A stretch of DNA of 17,541 nucleotides, from contig CABUAH010000041.1 of NCBI GenBank assembly GCA_902489475.1, forward strand, positions 1-17,541. Reading direction: 5' to 3'. Positions 1-6,743 of this stretch are shown here, one piece after another. A program made the position numbers and the translations under genes. Numbering within the stretch: the stretch's first letter is position 1; each line of letters starts with the position of its first letter. The notes beneath the pieces are model-generated. The model made no database searches and was not told the origin of the DNA. It was given only the letters and a program-made list of their open reading frames with translations. The stretch comes from an uncultured Oscillospiraceae bacterium (GTDB lineage: Bacteria > Bacillota > Clostridia > Oscillospirales > Ruminococcaceae).

Positions 1-371
<371 letters not shown>

Positions 372-597
372 GTTGTATATTTTCTAAATACCTCTCAGCA
401 TTTAGCTAATACCTCGCTCTAGTATTTACTCTAGCTTCTTTTCCTCATTTTATTTCAGTCTGTTTCGCTCAGACCAATTACTCTTCCTTCTCTTCAAAGG
501 AATCTCTCAAGGGTTTTTCATTCGTTTCTTCTATATTGTTCAATTTTCAAGATGCGTGCCTTACTCGAAACTCTTTCCAAATTTCGAGTGCTTGACC
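372..597 (-). other. rRNA leader with boxA-like motif and hairpin
   Basis: This gene-free stretch is the transcribed leader between the rRNA promoter and 16S. Near its start, arms CTCGAAA (564-570) and TTTCGAG (582-588) form a 7-bp hairpin. Just downstream in the minus-strand transcript, the complement of 532-552 reads CTTGAAAATTGAACAATATAG. This matches the TTGAAAACTGAACAA-type motif common in Firmicutes rRNA leaders and spacers (boxA/antitermination region). Positions 372-470 contain related GAGGTATTAGCTAAAT and GAGGTATTTAG segments and probably form part of the 16S processing stem, whose other half would lie after 16S outside the window. No coding region is supported here. Confidence 0.7.
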
Positions 598-664
598 ATT
601 ATATCATAACCAAATTGCGATGTCAACACTTTTTTTGCGATTTTTTGTAATTTGTGCATTTTTT
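598..664 (-). promoter_or_regulatory. rRNA operon promoter with UP-like phased A-tracts
   Basis: On the minus strand there is a perfect -35 TTGACA (complement of 621-626), a 17-bp spacer and a perfect -10 TATAAT (complement of 598-603). The -10 is preceded by TGA, giving an extended -10. Upstream of the -35, A-tracts (T-runs on the plus strand) begin at 630, 641, 651 and 659, roughly one helical turn apart, as expected of an UP element or intrinsically curved DNA. Perfect consensus plus an A-tract upstream region is typical of rRNA promoters. Transcription should start near 590. Confidence 0.93.
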
Positions 665-689
665 CTCTTTAATATATGTTTTTGAAAAG

Positions 690-763
690 TTTACTGGTAA
701 TTTTGCACACATTATATATGCACAGTATTTATTTTCTGTATCAATATTTATTTTATGTATAAT
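690..763 (+). promoter_or_regulatory. possible promoter(s) of the SleB-like gene
   Basis: Two candidates face the hydrolase gene at 816. The first is TTTACT (690-695), a 17-bp spacer and TATATA (713-718). The second is a lone TATAAT at 758-763 with no recognisable -35. Because SleB-type enzymes are usually made in the forespore under sigma-G, either match could be chance AT-richness; I could not fit a clear sigma-G or sigma-E consensus. Confidence 0.3.
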
Positions 764-815
764 ATTAGAAAATGGTGCTACAATAATTCTATAAATTTAA
801 GCTCGGAGGTAATTT

Positions 816-1307
816 ATGAAAACAAAGATAGCTGCACTTTTGACCGCTCTGACAATAACCTTTGGCGCTCTTGCTTCAATTTCCTTTATACCGAGAGCAT
901 CAGCCCAAGGCTCTGTATATACAGCTCTCGCATCCGGTTCTGTTCCATCAGCAACTGAATCAAACATTTATCTGCTGGCAAGAATTATTTCCGCAGAGGC
1001 AAGAGGCGAGCCATACACCGGTCAAGTTGCAGTCGGAGCAGTAATTCTCAACCGTATCAAGCATCCGTCTTTTCCTGACAGCTTATCAGGAGTTATATAC
1101 CAAGAAGGCGCTTTTACTGCAATTGTAGACGGACAATTCAATCAGCCGATTTCAGATTCAGCTTATAATGCCGCCAGAGATGCTTTAAACGGATGGGATC
1201 CCACGGGAGGAGCCATTTATTACTACAATCCTGCAAAAACTACAAACGCATTTATGCACTCAAGACCTGTAATTGTTACAATAGGCGAGCATCGTTTCTG
1301 TTCATAA
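816..1307 (+). CDS. Secreted SleB-type cell-wall (spore cortex) hydrolase
   Basis: This 163-aa exported protein consists of a signal peptide (about 1-30, with cleavage probably after ASA at 28-30) and a Hydrolase_2/SleB catalytic domain (about 50-163). The diagnostic segments are LARIISAEARGEPY (54-67), GQVAVGAVILNRIK (69-82), GAFTAIVDGQ (98-107) and ARDALNGWDPTGGAIYYYNP (120-139). In the family the glutamate in AEARGE, here E61, is the proposed catalytic acid of this lytic-transglycosylase-like fold, which cuts spore-cortex peptidoglycan. B. subtilis SleB also has an N-terminal peptidoglycan-binding domain; that is missing here, so the protein is a minimal catalytic form. GGAGG at 805-809 fixes the ATG. 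The gene is monocistronic, ends at a terminator and diverges from the rRNA promoter. A role in germination is likely; a vegetative wall-remodelling role cannot be excluded. Confidence 0.9.
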   Translation: MKTKIAALLTALTITFGALASISFIPRASAQGSVYTALASGSVPSATESNIYLLARIISAEARGEPYTGQVAVGAVILNRIKHPSFPDSLSGVIYQEGAFTAIVDGQFNQPISDSAYNAARDALNGWDPTGGAIYYYNPAKTTNAFMHSRPVIVTIGEHRFCS

Positions 1308-1320
1308 TGTAAAAACATCA

Positions 1321-1356
1321 CAAACCCCGTCAATTTCATGGCGGGGTTTGTTTTTT
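1321..1356 (+). terminator. Rho-independent terminator of the SleB-like gene
   Basis: CAAACCCCG (1321-1329) pairs perfectly with CGGGGTTTG (1342-1350), and six T follow directly (1351-1356). It sits 13 nt after the hydrolase stop codon. It also lies just beyond the stop of the opposing lipoprotein gene; in that direction the T-run is interrupted, but it may work in both orientations. Confidence 0.92.
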
Positions 1357-1370
1357 ATTCTTTTCTCTTA

Positions 1371-2129
1371 TCAGCTTTTTGAAGACGTTGTATCGGTTTT
1401 TACTGTTACATCCTTTACATATCCTGCAAGTCTTTCCTCATCACATTTCAAAACCTTTGCTGTTTTTAAAATTACAGCTTTACCGTCCTTATAATATCCT
1501 TCAGCAACTAAATTTCCTTTTGTATCAAAAAACATTGCTGCCGTCTTTTCATCAGAATAATCAACAGTCTCCATATACAGCTCAGTATCATCCTTGTCAG
1601 CCTTTACGCTGTATTGAGCTGTTGCATTTCCGGTTTCGTAAACCACAACATTATTTAAGTGAGAAGATTTCTTTCGCTCTTTCCATTCGCCGTTTGAAGC
1701 ATAGTATACGTAATACTTACCCCCTGTTTTTAACGTAATTGACGTTACGGCATTTTCCGGCATATCATTGTTGTCGTCCTTATAAGCAACATGACCCGAC
1801 TCTAAAGCGGAATCCTCCCCATTTACAACAATGTAATTAAATGCCACAAAATCTCCAACGCTTTGAGAAACATAATTCATAACCGAATACTTTTTCTCGC
1901 TCGTCAGTTTTTTCACATTTGTATCAAAGTAAAATGTTTTAGCGTCCGTCTTTTCAACAACTGTCAAATCAGAGCCGATCAAATTATAATACGTATAATC
2001 AACATCCTTGCTGACGTCGTCACTCGACTTATATTTATCATAATCTACTGTGCTCTTTTTTACCTCTTCAGAGCAGCCAACTGACAAAACACAAGCTGCT
2101 GCTAAAGCTATAAGCAATAATTTCTTCAT
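1371..2129 (-). CDS. Putative lipoprotein of unknown function
   Basis: I do not recognise a named family. With the chosen start the product is 252 aa. It has a lipoprotein-like signal (KK followed by a hydrophobic run) ending in LSVGC with Cys19; serine at -3 makes the lipobox imperfect, so a simple secreted form is possible. The remainder is rich in Lys, Asp, Tyr and Thr with alternating beta-like segments and no obvious catalytic motif. A segment TKGNLVAEGYYKDGKAV near the C-terminus has the G-x-YY-x-DG-K pattern of MORN-like hairpins. The start at 2129 is preferred over the longer possibility at 2162 because AGGTGG lies just upstream and the signal peptide begins there. It follows pgsA by 16 nt and should be co-transcribed with it. 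Confidence 0.75.
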   Translation of the reverse strand: MKKLLLIALAAACVLSVGCSEEVKKSTVDYDKYKSSDDVSKDVDYTYYNLIGSDLTVVEKTDAKTFYFDTNVKKLTSEKKYSVMNYVSQSVGDFVAFNYIVVNGEDSALESGHVAYKDDNNDMPENAVTSITLKTGGKYYVYYASNGEWKERKKSSHLNNVVVYETGNATAQYSVKADKDDTELYMETVDYSDEKTAAMFFDTKGNLVAEGYYKDGKAVILKTAKVLKCDEERLAGYVKDVTVKTDTTSSKS

Positions 2130-2145
2130 AAACTTCCACCTATTT

Positions 2146-2718
2146 TTACTTATTTGAATCAATCTTATCCCAGTATGCCAAAAGATACTGTACTCCTGAT
2201 ATTGCCGTTAAAACTGCTGCAATCCAAACTAAAATTTCGTTAAGCCAAAATATATGAATTCCAATTCCCTCTAAAAACATTATCAAAACAATCGCTAACA
2301 TCGTAAAAGCAGTTTTTAGCTTTCCGAGCATTCCTGCCGGAACTACAACGCCCTCATTTGCAACAACAAGTCTTATTCCCGATACCATTAGCTCTCTCGC
2401 CATGATTATTATTACTGCCGCAGCGTCGATCCATTGAGGAGTCCGAGCTGCAAACAATATAAGAGCACTCATAACAAGCATCTTATCCGCCAACGGATCT
2501 AAAAACTTTCCAAAAGTAGTAATAAGCCCCCTTTTTCTTGCAATCATTCCGTCAAACCAGTCTGTAATTGATGCCACGATAAAAATAGCCAAAGATATTA
2601 AAACATAAACATTTACACTCCTGCCGTCTAAGTACTGGCTCATTATCATTCCCGCCATAAAAAAGGGAATCAAAACCATTCTGATAACAGTTAGCTTGTT
2701 TGGTAAATTCAGATTCAT
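2146..2718 (-). CDS. pgsA: CDP-diacylglycerol--glycerol-3-phosphate 3-phosphatidyltransferase
   Basis: PgsA makes phosphatidylglycerophosphate from CDP-diacylglycerol and glycerol-3-phosphate at the cytoplasmic membrane, the committed step to phosphatidylglycerol and cardiolipin. The 190-aa length is normal. The CDP-alcohol phosphotransferase signature DG-x2-AR-x8-G-x3-D-x3-D is complete: D53, D56, G57, A60, R61, G70, D74 and D78, which bind divalent metal and CDP. Several hydrophobic helices flank it (about 10-28, 36-52, 80-100, 130-150, 157-185). The N-terminal NLPNKLTVIRMVLIP is typical of the family. AAAGGA lies about 10 nt before the ATG. It is first in a small operon with a lipoprotein gene and is transcribed from a promoter near 2903-2931 through a heavily structured leader. 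Confidence 0.95.
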   Translation of the reverse strand: MNLNLPNKLTVIRMVLIPFFMAGMIMSQYLDGRSVNVYVLISLAIFIVASITDWFDGMIARKRGLITTFGKFLDPLADKMLVMSALILFAARTPQWIDAAAVIIIMARELMVSGIRLVVANEGVVVPAGMLGKLKTAFTMLAIVLIMFLEGIGIHIFWLNEILVWIAAVLTAISGVQYLLAYWDKIDSNK

Positions 2719-2795
2719 ATTTTATTTATCCTTTCTGGGATAGAGAAATTTCATGCAAACCGCCTATAAGGCAAATTTGACCTCTCCGATTATAG

Positions 2796-2911
2796 TTCAA
2801 AGTTATTATAACATAATTTCATTGCGTAAAGGGCAATGAGCGGCGACAGCCGCATCGTGCAAATGCACGATAAATCAGCGCAAGCTGATTTCATTTAAGG
2901 TTATTATATCA
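2796..2911. repeat. Four tandem hairpins flanked by an 18-nt direct repeat (pgsA leader)
   Basis: Four inverted repeats lie almost end to end. They are CATTGC/GCAATG (2820-2825, 2833-2838), GCGGC/GCCGC (2840-2844, 2849-2853), ATCGTGC/GCACGAT (2854-2860, 2865-2871) and AAATCAGC/GCTGATTT (2872-2879, 2884-2891). The last three have 4-nt loops and are packed with no spacer. An imperfect 18-nt direct repeat brackets them: TTCAAAGTTATTATAACA (2796-2813) and TTTAAGGTTATTATATCA (2894-2911), 15 of 18 identical. On the minus strand each repeat contains TGWTATAATAAC, so the -10 box of the pgsA promoter is duplicated on both sides. This may be a small non-autonomous palindromic element or a structured leader; I cannot decide from one copy. 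Confidence 0.75.
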
Positions 2912-2931
2912 TTAATGATTAAAATTGTAAA
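2903..2931 (-). promoter_or_regulatory. Promoter of pgsA-lipoprotein operon
   Basis: On the minus strand there is a -35 TTTACA (complement of 2926-2931), a 17-bp spacer and a -10 TATAAT (complement of 2903-2908) with an extended TGA. Transcription from here would run through the four-hairpin cassette into pgsA, leaving a leader of about 180 nt. A second TGTTATAAT (complement of 2805-2813) lies after the cassette without a good -35 and could be a closer start. Confidence 0.8.
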
Positions 2932-3058
2932 GAGAAAATTTGGTGAAAACCGTTTTTCGACAAAAGGATCACCTCATCATTATATTTTATTCAGCATCAC
3001 TTTTATAGATTCACACATTACATTTTTACTGCAAAAATACCGTTTCAAATTATAAAAT

Positions 3059-3086
3059 ATATCCTCTGCTTTTATGCAGAGGATAT
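3059..3086 (-). terminator. Terminator hairpin after rimO
   Basis: ATATCCTCTGC (3059-3069) and GCAGAGGATAT (3076-3086) form an 11-bp perfect stem with a 6-nt loop, starting 7 nt past the rimO stop codon. On the minus strand it is followed by ATTTTATAAT, a weak U-tract. It would close the prmC-recA-rimO transcript. Confidence 0.7.
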
Positions 3087-3093
3087 TTCAAAG

Positions 3094-4416
3094 CTACACT
3101 CTTTCTCCCAAAAGATCAAAATCAAGCGTATCTGTTATTCTAACCTTTATAAACTCACCCTGTGAAGGCTTTTTTTCTGCTGTAAAGAAGATTTTACCGT
3201 CTATTTCAGGTGCATCCATATAGCTTCTTCCAAAAAAGCACTCAGCATATCGGTCAAAGCCCTCGCATACAACCTCAATTGTTTTGCCGACCTGCTCCTC
3301 ATTCTTTTCAAACATTATTCTCGACTGTTCTTCATAAATCATTTCCGCACGGCGGGACTTTATATCCTCATCGAGCTGACCTTCAAGCTTTGCCGCAGCG
3401 GTTCCCTCCTCAGCAGAGTACGCAAAGCATCCTAGTCTGTCAAATCTCACTTTTTTTACAAACTCACAAAGCGACTCAAACTGCTCCTCGCTCTCACCCG
3501 GGAAACCGGCTATCAAAGTTGTTCTTAAAATAATTCCGGGAACCTTTTCTCTTATTTTTTCTATAAGAGAAACAAGCGACTGCTCATCACCCTTGCGGTT
3601 CATTCCTTTTAAAATCTCACCGTCGCAATGCTGAATAGGTATATCCATATACGACACAACCTTTTCCTCGCTTGCGAAAACATCAATAAGCTCGTCTGTA
3701 ATTCTCTCGGGATATAAATAAAGCGTTCTTATCCATTTTAATCCGTCTATTTTTGAAAGCTCCTTCAAAAGCAACGCGAGCTTGCTTTCACCATACAAAT
3801 CCTCTCCGTATCTTGTCGTATCCTGTGCGATCAAAACAAGCTCCTTGACCCCACCGTCAGCAAGACTTTTCGCCTCCGACACAATACTTTCTATACTGCG
3901 GCTTCTAAAGCGTCCTCTGATGCTTGGAATCGCACAATAAGTACATCTGTTGTCACAACCCTCTGCTATTTTAAGATAAGCCATATACGACGGAGTTGAC
4001 AGCATTCTCTTCTCGTCAAAGCATAAATCTTCCTTGTTTCCGTATGTGCATACTTTTTCACCGCAATAGATACGCCTTATAATATCTGCAAGTTCGTCGT
4101 TCTTTCCGATTCCGACAACAGCATCAACCTGCGGCATTTCTGTCATAATCTCGTCACGGTATCTTTCCGCAAGACAGCCTGTTACAACTACCGCCTTTAT
4201 TCTGCCTTCTTCTTTTAATGTACAGAATTCAAGAATTGTTTCTATTGCTTCTTCCTTTGCAGACTGAATAAATCCGCAGGTATTTATAATTACCACATCG
4301 CTGAGCGCCGCATCATAGGCAATTTCATAACCCTCGTCACTTAACAGTGCAAGTATTCTTTCTGCGTCCACCTGATTCTTCGGACAGCCCAGAGATACAA
4401 TTCCTATTTTTGTCAT
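3094..4416 (-). CDS. rimO: Ribosomal protein S12 methylthiotransferase RimO
   Basis: RimO is a radical-SAM enzyme that adds a methylthio group to the beta-carbon of a conserved aspartate in ribosomal protein S12. The 440-aa product shows the three-domain layout. The N-terminal UPF0004 domain carries cluster ligands C11, C47 and C81 (in SLGCPKN, NTCGF and VTGCLAERY). The radical-SAM core has CDNRCTYC with C154, C158 and C161. A C-terminal TRAM-like region occupies about 375-440. The SLGCPKNQVDAE start and GCDNRCTYCAIPSIRGRFRSR-like stretch fit RimO better than the tRNA enzyme MiaB. GGAAAGGG precedes the ATG. The gene follows recX by 46 nt and probably ends the operon. Its link with recA seems positional rather than functional. 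Confidence 0.95.
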   Translation of the reverse strand: MTKIGIVSLGCPKNQVDAERILALLSDEGYEIAYDAALSDVVIINTCGFIQSAKEEAIETILEFCTLKEEGRIKAVVVTGCLAERYRDEIMTEMPQVDAVVGIGKNDELADIIRRIYCGEKVCTYGNKEDLCFDEKRMLSTPSYMAYLKIAEGCDNRCTYCAIPSIRGRFRSRSIESIVSEAKSLADGGVKELVLIAQDTTRYGEDLYGESKLALLLKELSKIDGLKWIRTLYLYPERITDELIDVFASEEKVVSYMDIPIQHCDGEILKGMNRKGDEQSLVSLIEKIREKVPGIILRTTLIAGFPGESEEQFESLCEFVKKVRFDRLGCFAYSAEEGTAAAKLEGQLDEDIKSRRAEMIYEEQSRIMFEKNEEQVGKTIEVVCEGFDRYAECFFGRSYMDAPEIDGKIFFTAEKKPSQGEFIKVRITDTLDFDLLGERV

Positions 4417-4462
4417 TTCAAACCCTTTCCTTTAAACCAAAAGAGGGGAAAAAGCAAAAGCC

Positions 4463-5071
4463 TCATTCCTCCTCCAAGATTGTTTTGATTACTATATTTA
4501 TATCCTCGTAAGAAAAGCCTCTTCGCATAAGCGAATTCTTCACCTTGTTTATCCCTTTTTCGTCAGTCATGTACCTTTCGTACTTCGCCTTTACAAGCTC
4601 GTAAAGCCTAACAGCAGTATCATCCTCATACTGCTCCAAAACTTCACTTATAAGCTCCTTTGAAATTCCCTTCCGATACATTTCCTGACTAGCTCTGTAT
4701 ATGCCGAAGCCTTTGGTCGTTATGTAGTATTCACCTAAGCGCTCGGCATACCTTCTGTCATCTACAAGACCAAGCTCACAAAGCCGGTTTAATACTTCAT
4801 AACAGATGTCCTCATCATAATTCACCTCAAGCTTCTTAAAAAGCTCTATGTAGGAATACTCCCTTAAATCAAGAAGATAAAGAGCACGTTCTCTTGCACG
4901 CCTTAGATCGTTAGCCCTTACCACCTCGGCAAGTGCACTTTCAGGCATTTCAGTTCCCGCCTTTAAATGATACTCTGAAACAATCTCGCTGTTTATAAAA
5001 ATCGGTTCAGCATCATCAAAATAAACGCCGTAAGTTTTGCCCTTATACTTTTCTATTTTCTCAATTTTCAT
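4463..5071 (-). CDS. recX: RecA regulatory protein RecX
   Basis: RecX binds RecA filaments and modulates (usually limits) their extension and activity. The 202-aa product has the repeated three-helix RecX arrangement, with the typical segments YLLDLREYSYIELFKKL (about 65-81), NRLCELGLVDDRRYAERL (about 95-112), KGFGIYRASQEMYRKGIS (about 119-136) and SLMRRGFSYEDINIVI near the C-terminus. The N-terminal ~55 residues form an extra domain seen in Firmicutes homologues. Its ATG shares one base with the recA stop codon (TAATG at 5069-5073), which implies translational coupling and fixed stoichiometry with RecA. Confidence 0.93.
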   Translation of the reverse strand: MKIEKIEKYKGKTYGVYFDDAEPIFINSEIVSEYHLKAGTEMPESALAEVVRANDLRRARERALYLLDLREYSYIELFKKLEVNYDEDICYEVLNRLCELGLVDDRRYAERLGEYYITTKGFGIYRASQEMYRKGISKELISEVLEQYEDDTAVRLYELVKAKYERYMTDEKGINKVKNSLMRRGFSYEDINIVIKTILEEE

Positions 5072-6267
5072 TACTCAATGTCAACAGGCGCAAACTCTTC
5101 AAAATCATCATCCGCATCTACAACAACACTTGATACTGCATTTTTGGATTCGTCCGCCTTGCTTACTGCCGCAGCGCTTGCAGCTTTTAAGTCAGCCGCT
5201 TTCTTACTCTTCTTAGAAGTAGAAATCACTGCTCCGTCTTTAACCTTTTCCTTTATAAGTCCCTCGATCTCGTTCATAAGGTCTATGTTTTGATTTAAGA
5301 ACTCCTTGGCATTATCTCTTCCCTGTCCTAGCTTTAGGTCGTTATAGCTAAACCATGCTCCGCCTTTTTTAACTATTCCGAGATCTACTGCCATGTCCAG
5401 AATCTCTCCGACTCTTGAAATTCCCGTACCGTACATAATATCAAATTCACACTCTTTAAACGGAGGAGCAACTTTATTCTTAACTACCTTACAGCGAGTT
5501 CTGTTTCCGATAACCTCGCTTCCCTGTTTTATCTGCTCCGCTCTTCTTACCTCAATTCTTACGGACGAATAGAATTTAAGCGCACGTCCTCCCGGAGTTG
5601 TTTCGGGATTTCCGTAGATAACGCCGATTTTTTCTCTTACCTGATTTATAAAAACAGCAACGCAATTGCTCTTTGCAATAACGCTTGTAAGCTTTCTCAT
5701 AGCCTGCGACATAAGACGAGCAAGCTGTCCGACATGAGTGTCACCCATTTCTCCGTCGATTTCCGCTTTTGTTACCATTGCCGCTACTGAGTCTAAAACT
5801 ATACAGTCGATAGCTCCCGAACGAACAAGTGCCTCGGCAATCTCAAGCGCCTGCTCTCCGCTGTCAGGCTGAGAAACAAGCAGAGAATCTATATCGACTC
5901 CAAGATTTTTAGCGTAAACAGGATCAAGCGCATGCTCAACGTCAATAAATGCAACTTCTCCGCCAAGCTTCTGAGCTTGTGCCGCAATATGGAGCGCCAC
6001 GGTTGTCTTACCGGAGCTTTCAGGTCCGTATACCTCAACGATTCTTCCTCTGGGTACTCCGCCAATTCCAAGCGCCATATCAAGCGTCATTGAACCCGTC
6101 GGAATTGCCGCAACATTCAAAGCCTTATTTTGTCCAAGCTTCATTACAGCGCCTGCGCCGTAGGCTTTTTCAATTTGAGCAATAGCCGTTTCTAAAGCCT
6201 TTTTCTTTTCTTCACCTGTCACAGCAACAACAGGCGGTTTTTTGCTCTCATTTTTCTTTATCGCCAT
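5071..6267 (-). CDS. recA: Recombinase RecA
   Basis: RecA is the DNA-dependent ATPase that forms filaments on single-stranded DNA, drives homologous recombination and stimulates LexA self-cleavage. The 398-aa protein has Walker A GPESSGKT (81-88), Walker B CIVLD (155-159), the EHALDPVYAKNLGVD segment (111-125), the SNCVAVFINQVREKIGV region with loop L1/L2 surroundings, and GGRALKFYSSVRIEVRR. It is longer than the usual ~350 aa because of a low-complexity Ala/Lys/Ser C-terminal tail (about 350-398) ending in an acidic DADDDFEEFAPVDIE. GGAGG lies 9 nt before the ATG. It is third in the prmC operon. No LexA-type box or good promoter was seen in the 164 bp directly in front of it, so SOS control is predicted to act through the operator at 7598. 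Confidence 0.98.
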   Translation of the reverse strand: MAIKKNESKKPPVVAVTGEEKKKALETAIAQIEKAYGAGAVMKLGQNKALNVAAIPTGSMTLDMALGIGGVPRGRIVEVYGPESSGKTTVALHIAAQAQKLGGEVAFIDVEHALDPVYAKNLGVDIDSLLVSQPDSGEQALEIAEALVRSGAIDCIVLDSVAAMVTKAEIDGEMGDTHVGQLARLMSQAMRKLTSVIAKSNCVAVFINQVREKIGVIYGNPETTPGGRALKFYSSVRIEVRRAEQIKQGSEVIGNRTRCKVVKNKVAPPFKECEFDIMYGTGISRVGEILDMAVDLGIVKKGGAWFSYNDLKLGQGRDNAKEFLNQNIDLMNEIEGLIKEKVKDGAVISTSKKSKKAADLKAASAAAVSKADESKNAVSSVVVDADDDFEEFAPVDIE

Positions 6268-6325
6268 TTTATTTTTCCTCCGTTTTTTAACAATGAAAAT
6301 ACTACTTAATCTACAATGAATAACC

Positions 6326-6453
6326 GTGAACGGATGACCCCCGCCTCTTAGGCGGCGGTCATCTACGTCTTTCAGCAGGGGACATAAATCCCCTACTGAA
6401 ACCCTAAGGGGCTTCGCCCCTCGTTCACTTGTTAAATGACGGGGCGGTGCCCC
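6326..6453. repeat. Nested multi-hairpin element between DUF1294 gene and recA
   Basis: Outer arms GTGAACG (6326-6332) and CGTTCAC (6422-6428) enclose three consecutive hairpins. The first pairs 6333-6345 with 6351-6363 (12 pairs, one C.C mismatch, loop TCTTA). The second pairs 6370-6382 with 6389-6401 (12 pairs, one C.A mismatch, loop CATAAA). The third pairs AGGGGC 6407-6412 with GCCCCT 6416-6421. A fourth, GGGGC-GGT-GCCCC (6441-6453), lies inside the last codons of the DUF1294 gene. The 164-bp gap has no other recognisable content. There is no U-tract after the hairpins in either direction, so a plain terminator is unlikely. It resembles a dispersed palindromic (REP/MITE-like) repeat or a structured RNA. 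Confidence 0.75.
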
Positions 6454-6743
6454 TTATTGAAAACTATCAAAGCTCCTATTTGCAAAACCGCAAAGAGCGG
6501 AACTAAAATGTAGAACTTTGCCTTTCTTGTCTTATGATGAAAGAAATACATTCCCACAACTCCGCCCAAAGCACCCAAGATGAAGCTCAAGCTTAATAAT
6601 GTCTTTTCCGAAATCCTATAGCTACCCTTTATTGCCATTAGCTTGTCAATTCCGAAAGCAAAAAATGTTACTATGCTCATTACCGCAACGATCACAACGA
6701 TGGTTGTTAAATGCTCCTGCAAAAAATCAATCAGCATATTCAT
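6432..6743 (-). CDS. DUF1294 small membrane protein
   Basis: This is a small DUF1294-family membrane protein, 103 aa from the ATG chosen here, with no experimentally assigned role that I know of. Visible are an N-terminal helix (about 11-30), the family core FGIDKLMAIKGSYRISEKTLL (GIDK followed by RISEKTLL), a glycine-rich helix FILGALGGVVGMYFFHHKTRKAKF, and a final helix (about 77-95). The charged HHKTRK stretch is the most conserved hallmark. Starts at 6752 (GTG), 6743 (ATG) and 6737 (ATG) all overlap the end of prmC (stop at 6727-6729). None has a strong Shine-Dalgarno sequence, so translation is probably coupled to prmC. The last codons (NKGHRPVI) lie in a GGGGC/GCCCC hairpin and may derive from an inserted repeat. 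Confidence 0.82.
   Translation of the reverse strand: MNMLIDFLQEHLTTIVVIVAVMSIVTFFAFGIDKLMAIKGSYRISEKTLLSLSFILGALGGVVGMYFFHHKTRKAKFYILVPLFAVLQIGALIVFNKGHRPVI

Noticed and set aside
755..958. Short plus-strand frame overlapping the SleB-like gene start
   Set aside because: No ribosome-binding site at its start; the overlapping SleB-like frame has GGAGG and a conserved domain.
1379..2084. Plus-strand open frames opposite the pgsA-linked lipoprotein gene
   Set aside because: Composition is typical of antisense translation (Leu/Phe/His-rich), with no start signals; the minus-strand lipoprotein with signal peptide and ribosome-binding site is the better reading.
2820..2891. CRISPR array or known riboswitch in the pgsA leader
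   Set aside because: The hairpins are different sequences without a repeated unit and spacers, and they do not match any riboswitch consensus I can recall.
6268..6340. Possible separate recA promoter and LexA box
   Set aside because: GTGAAC and GTTCAC are present but about 90 bp apart as hairpin arms, not as GAAC-N4-GTTC. No -35/-10 pair with acceptable spacing was found.
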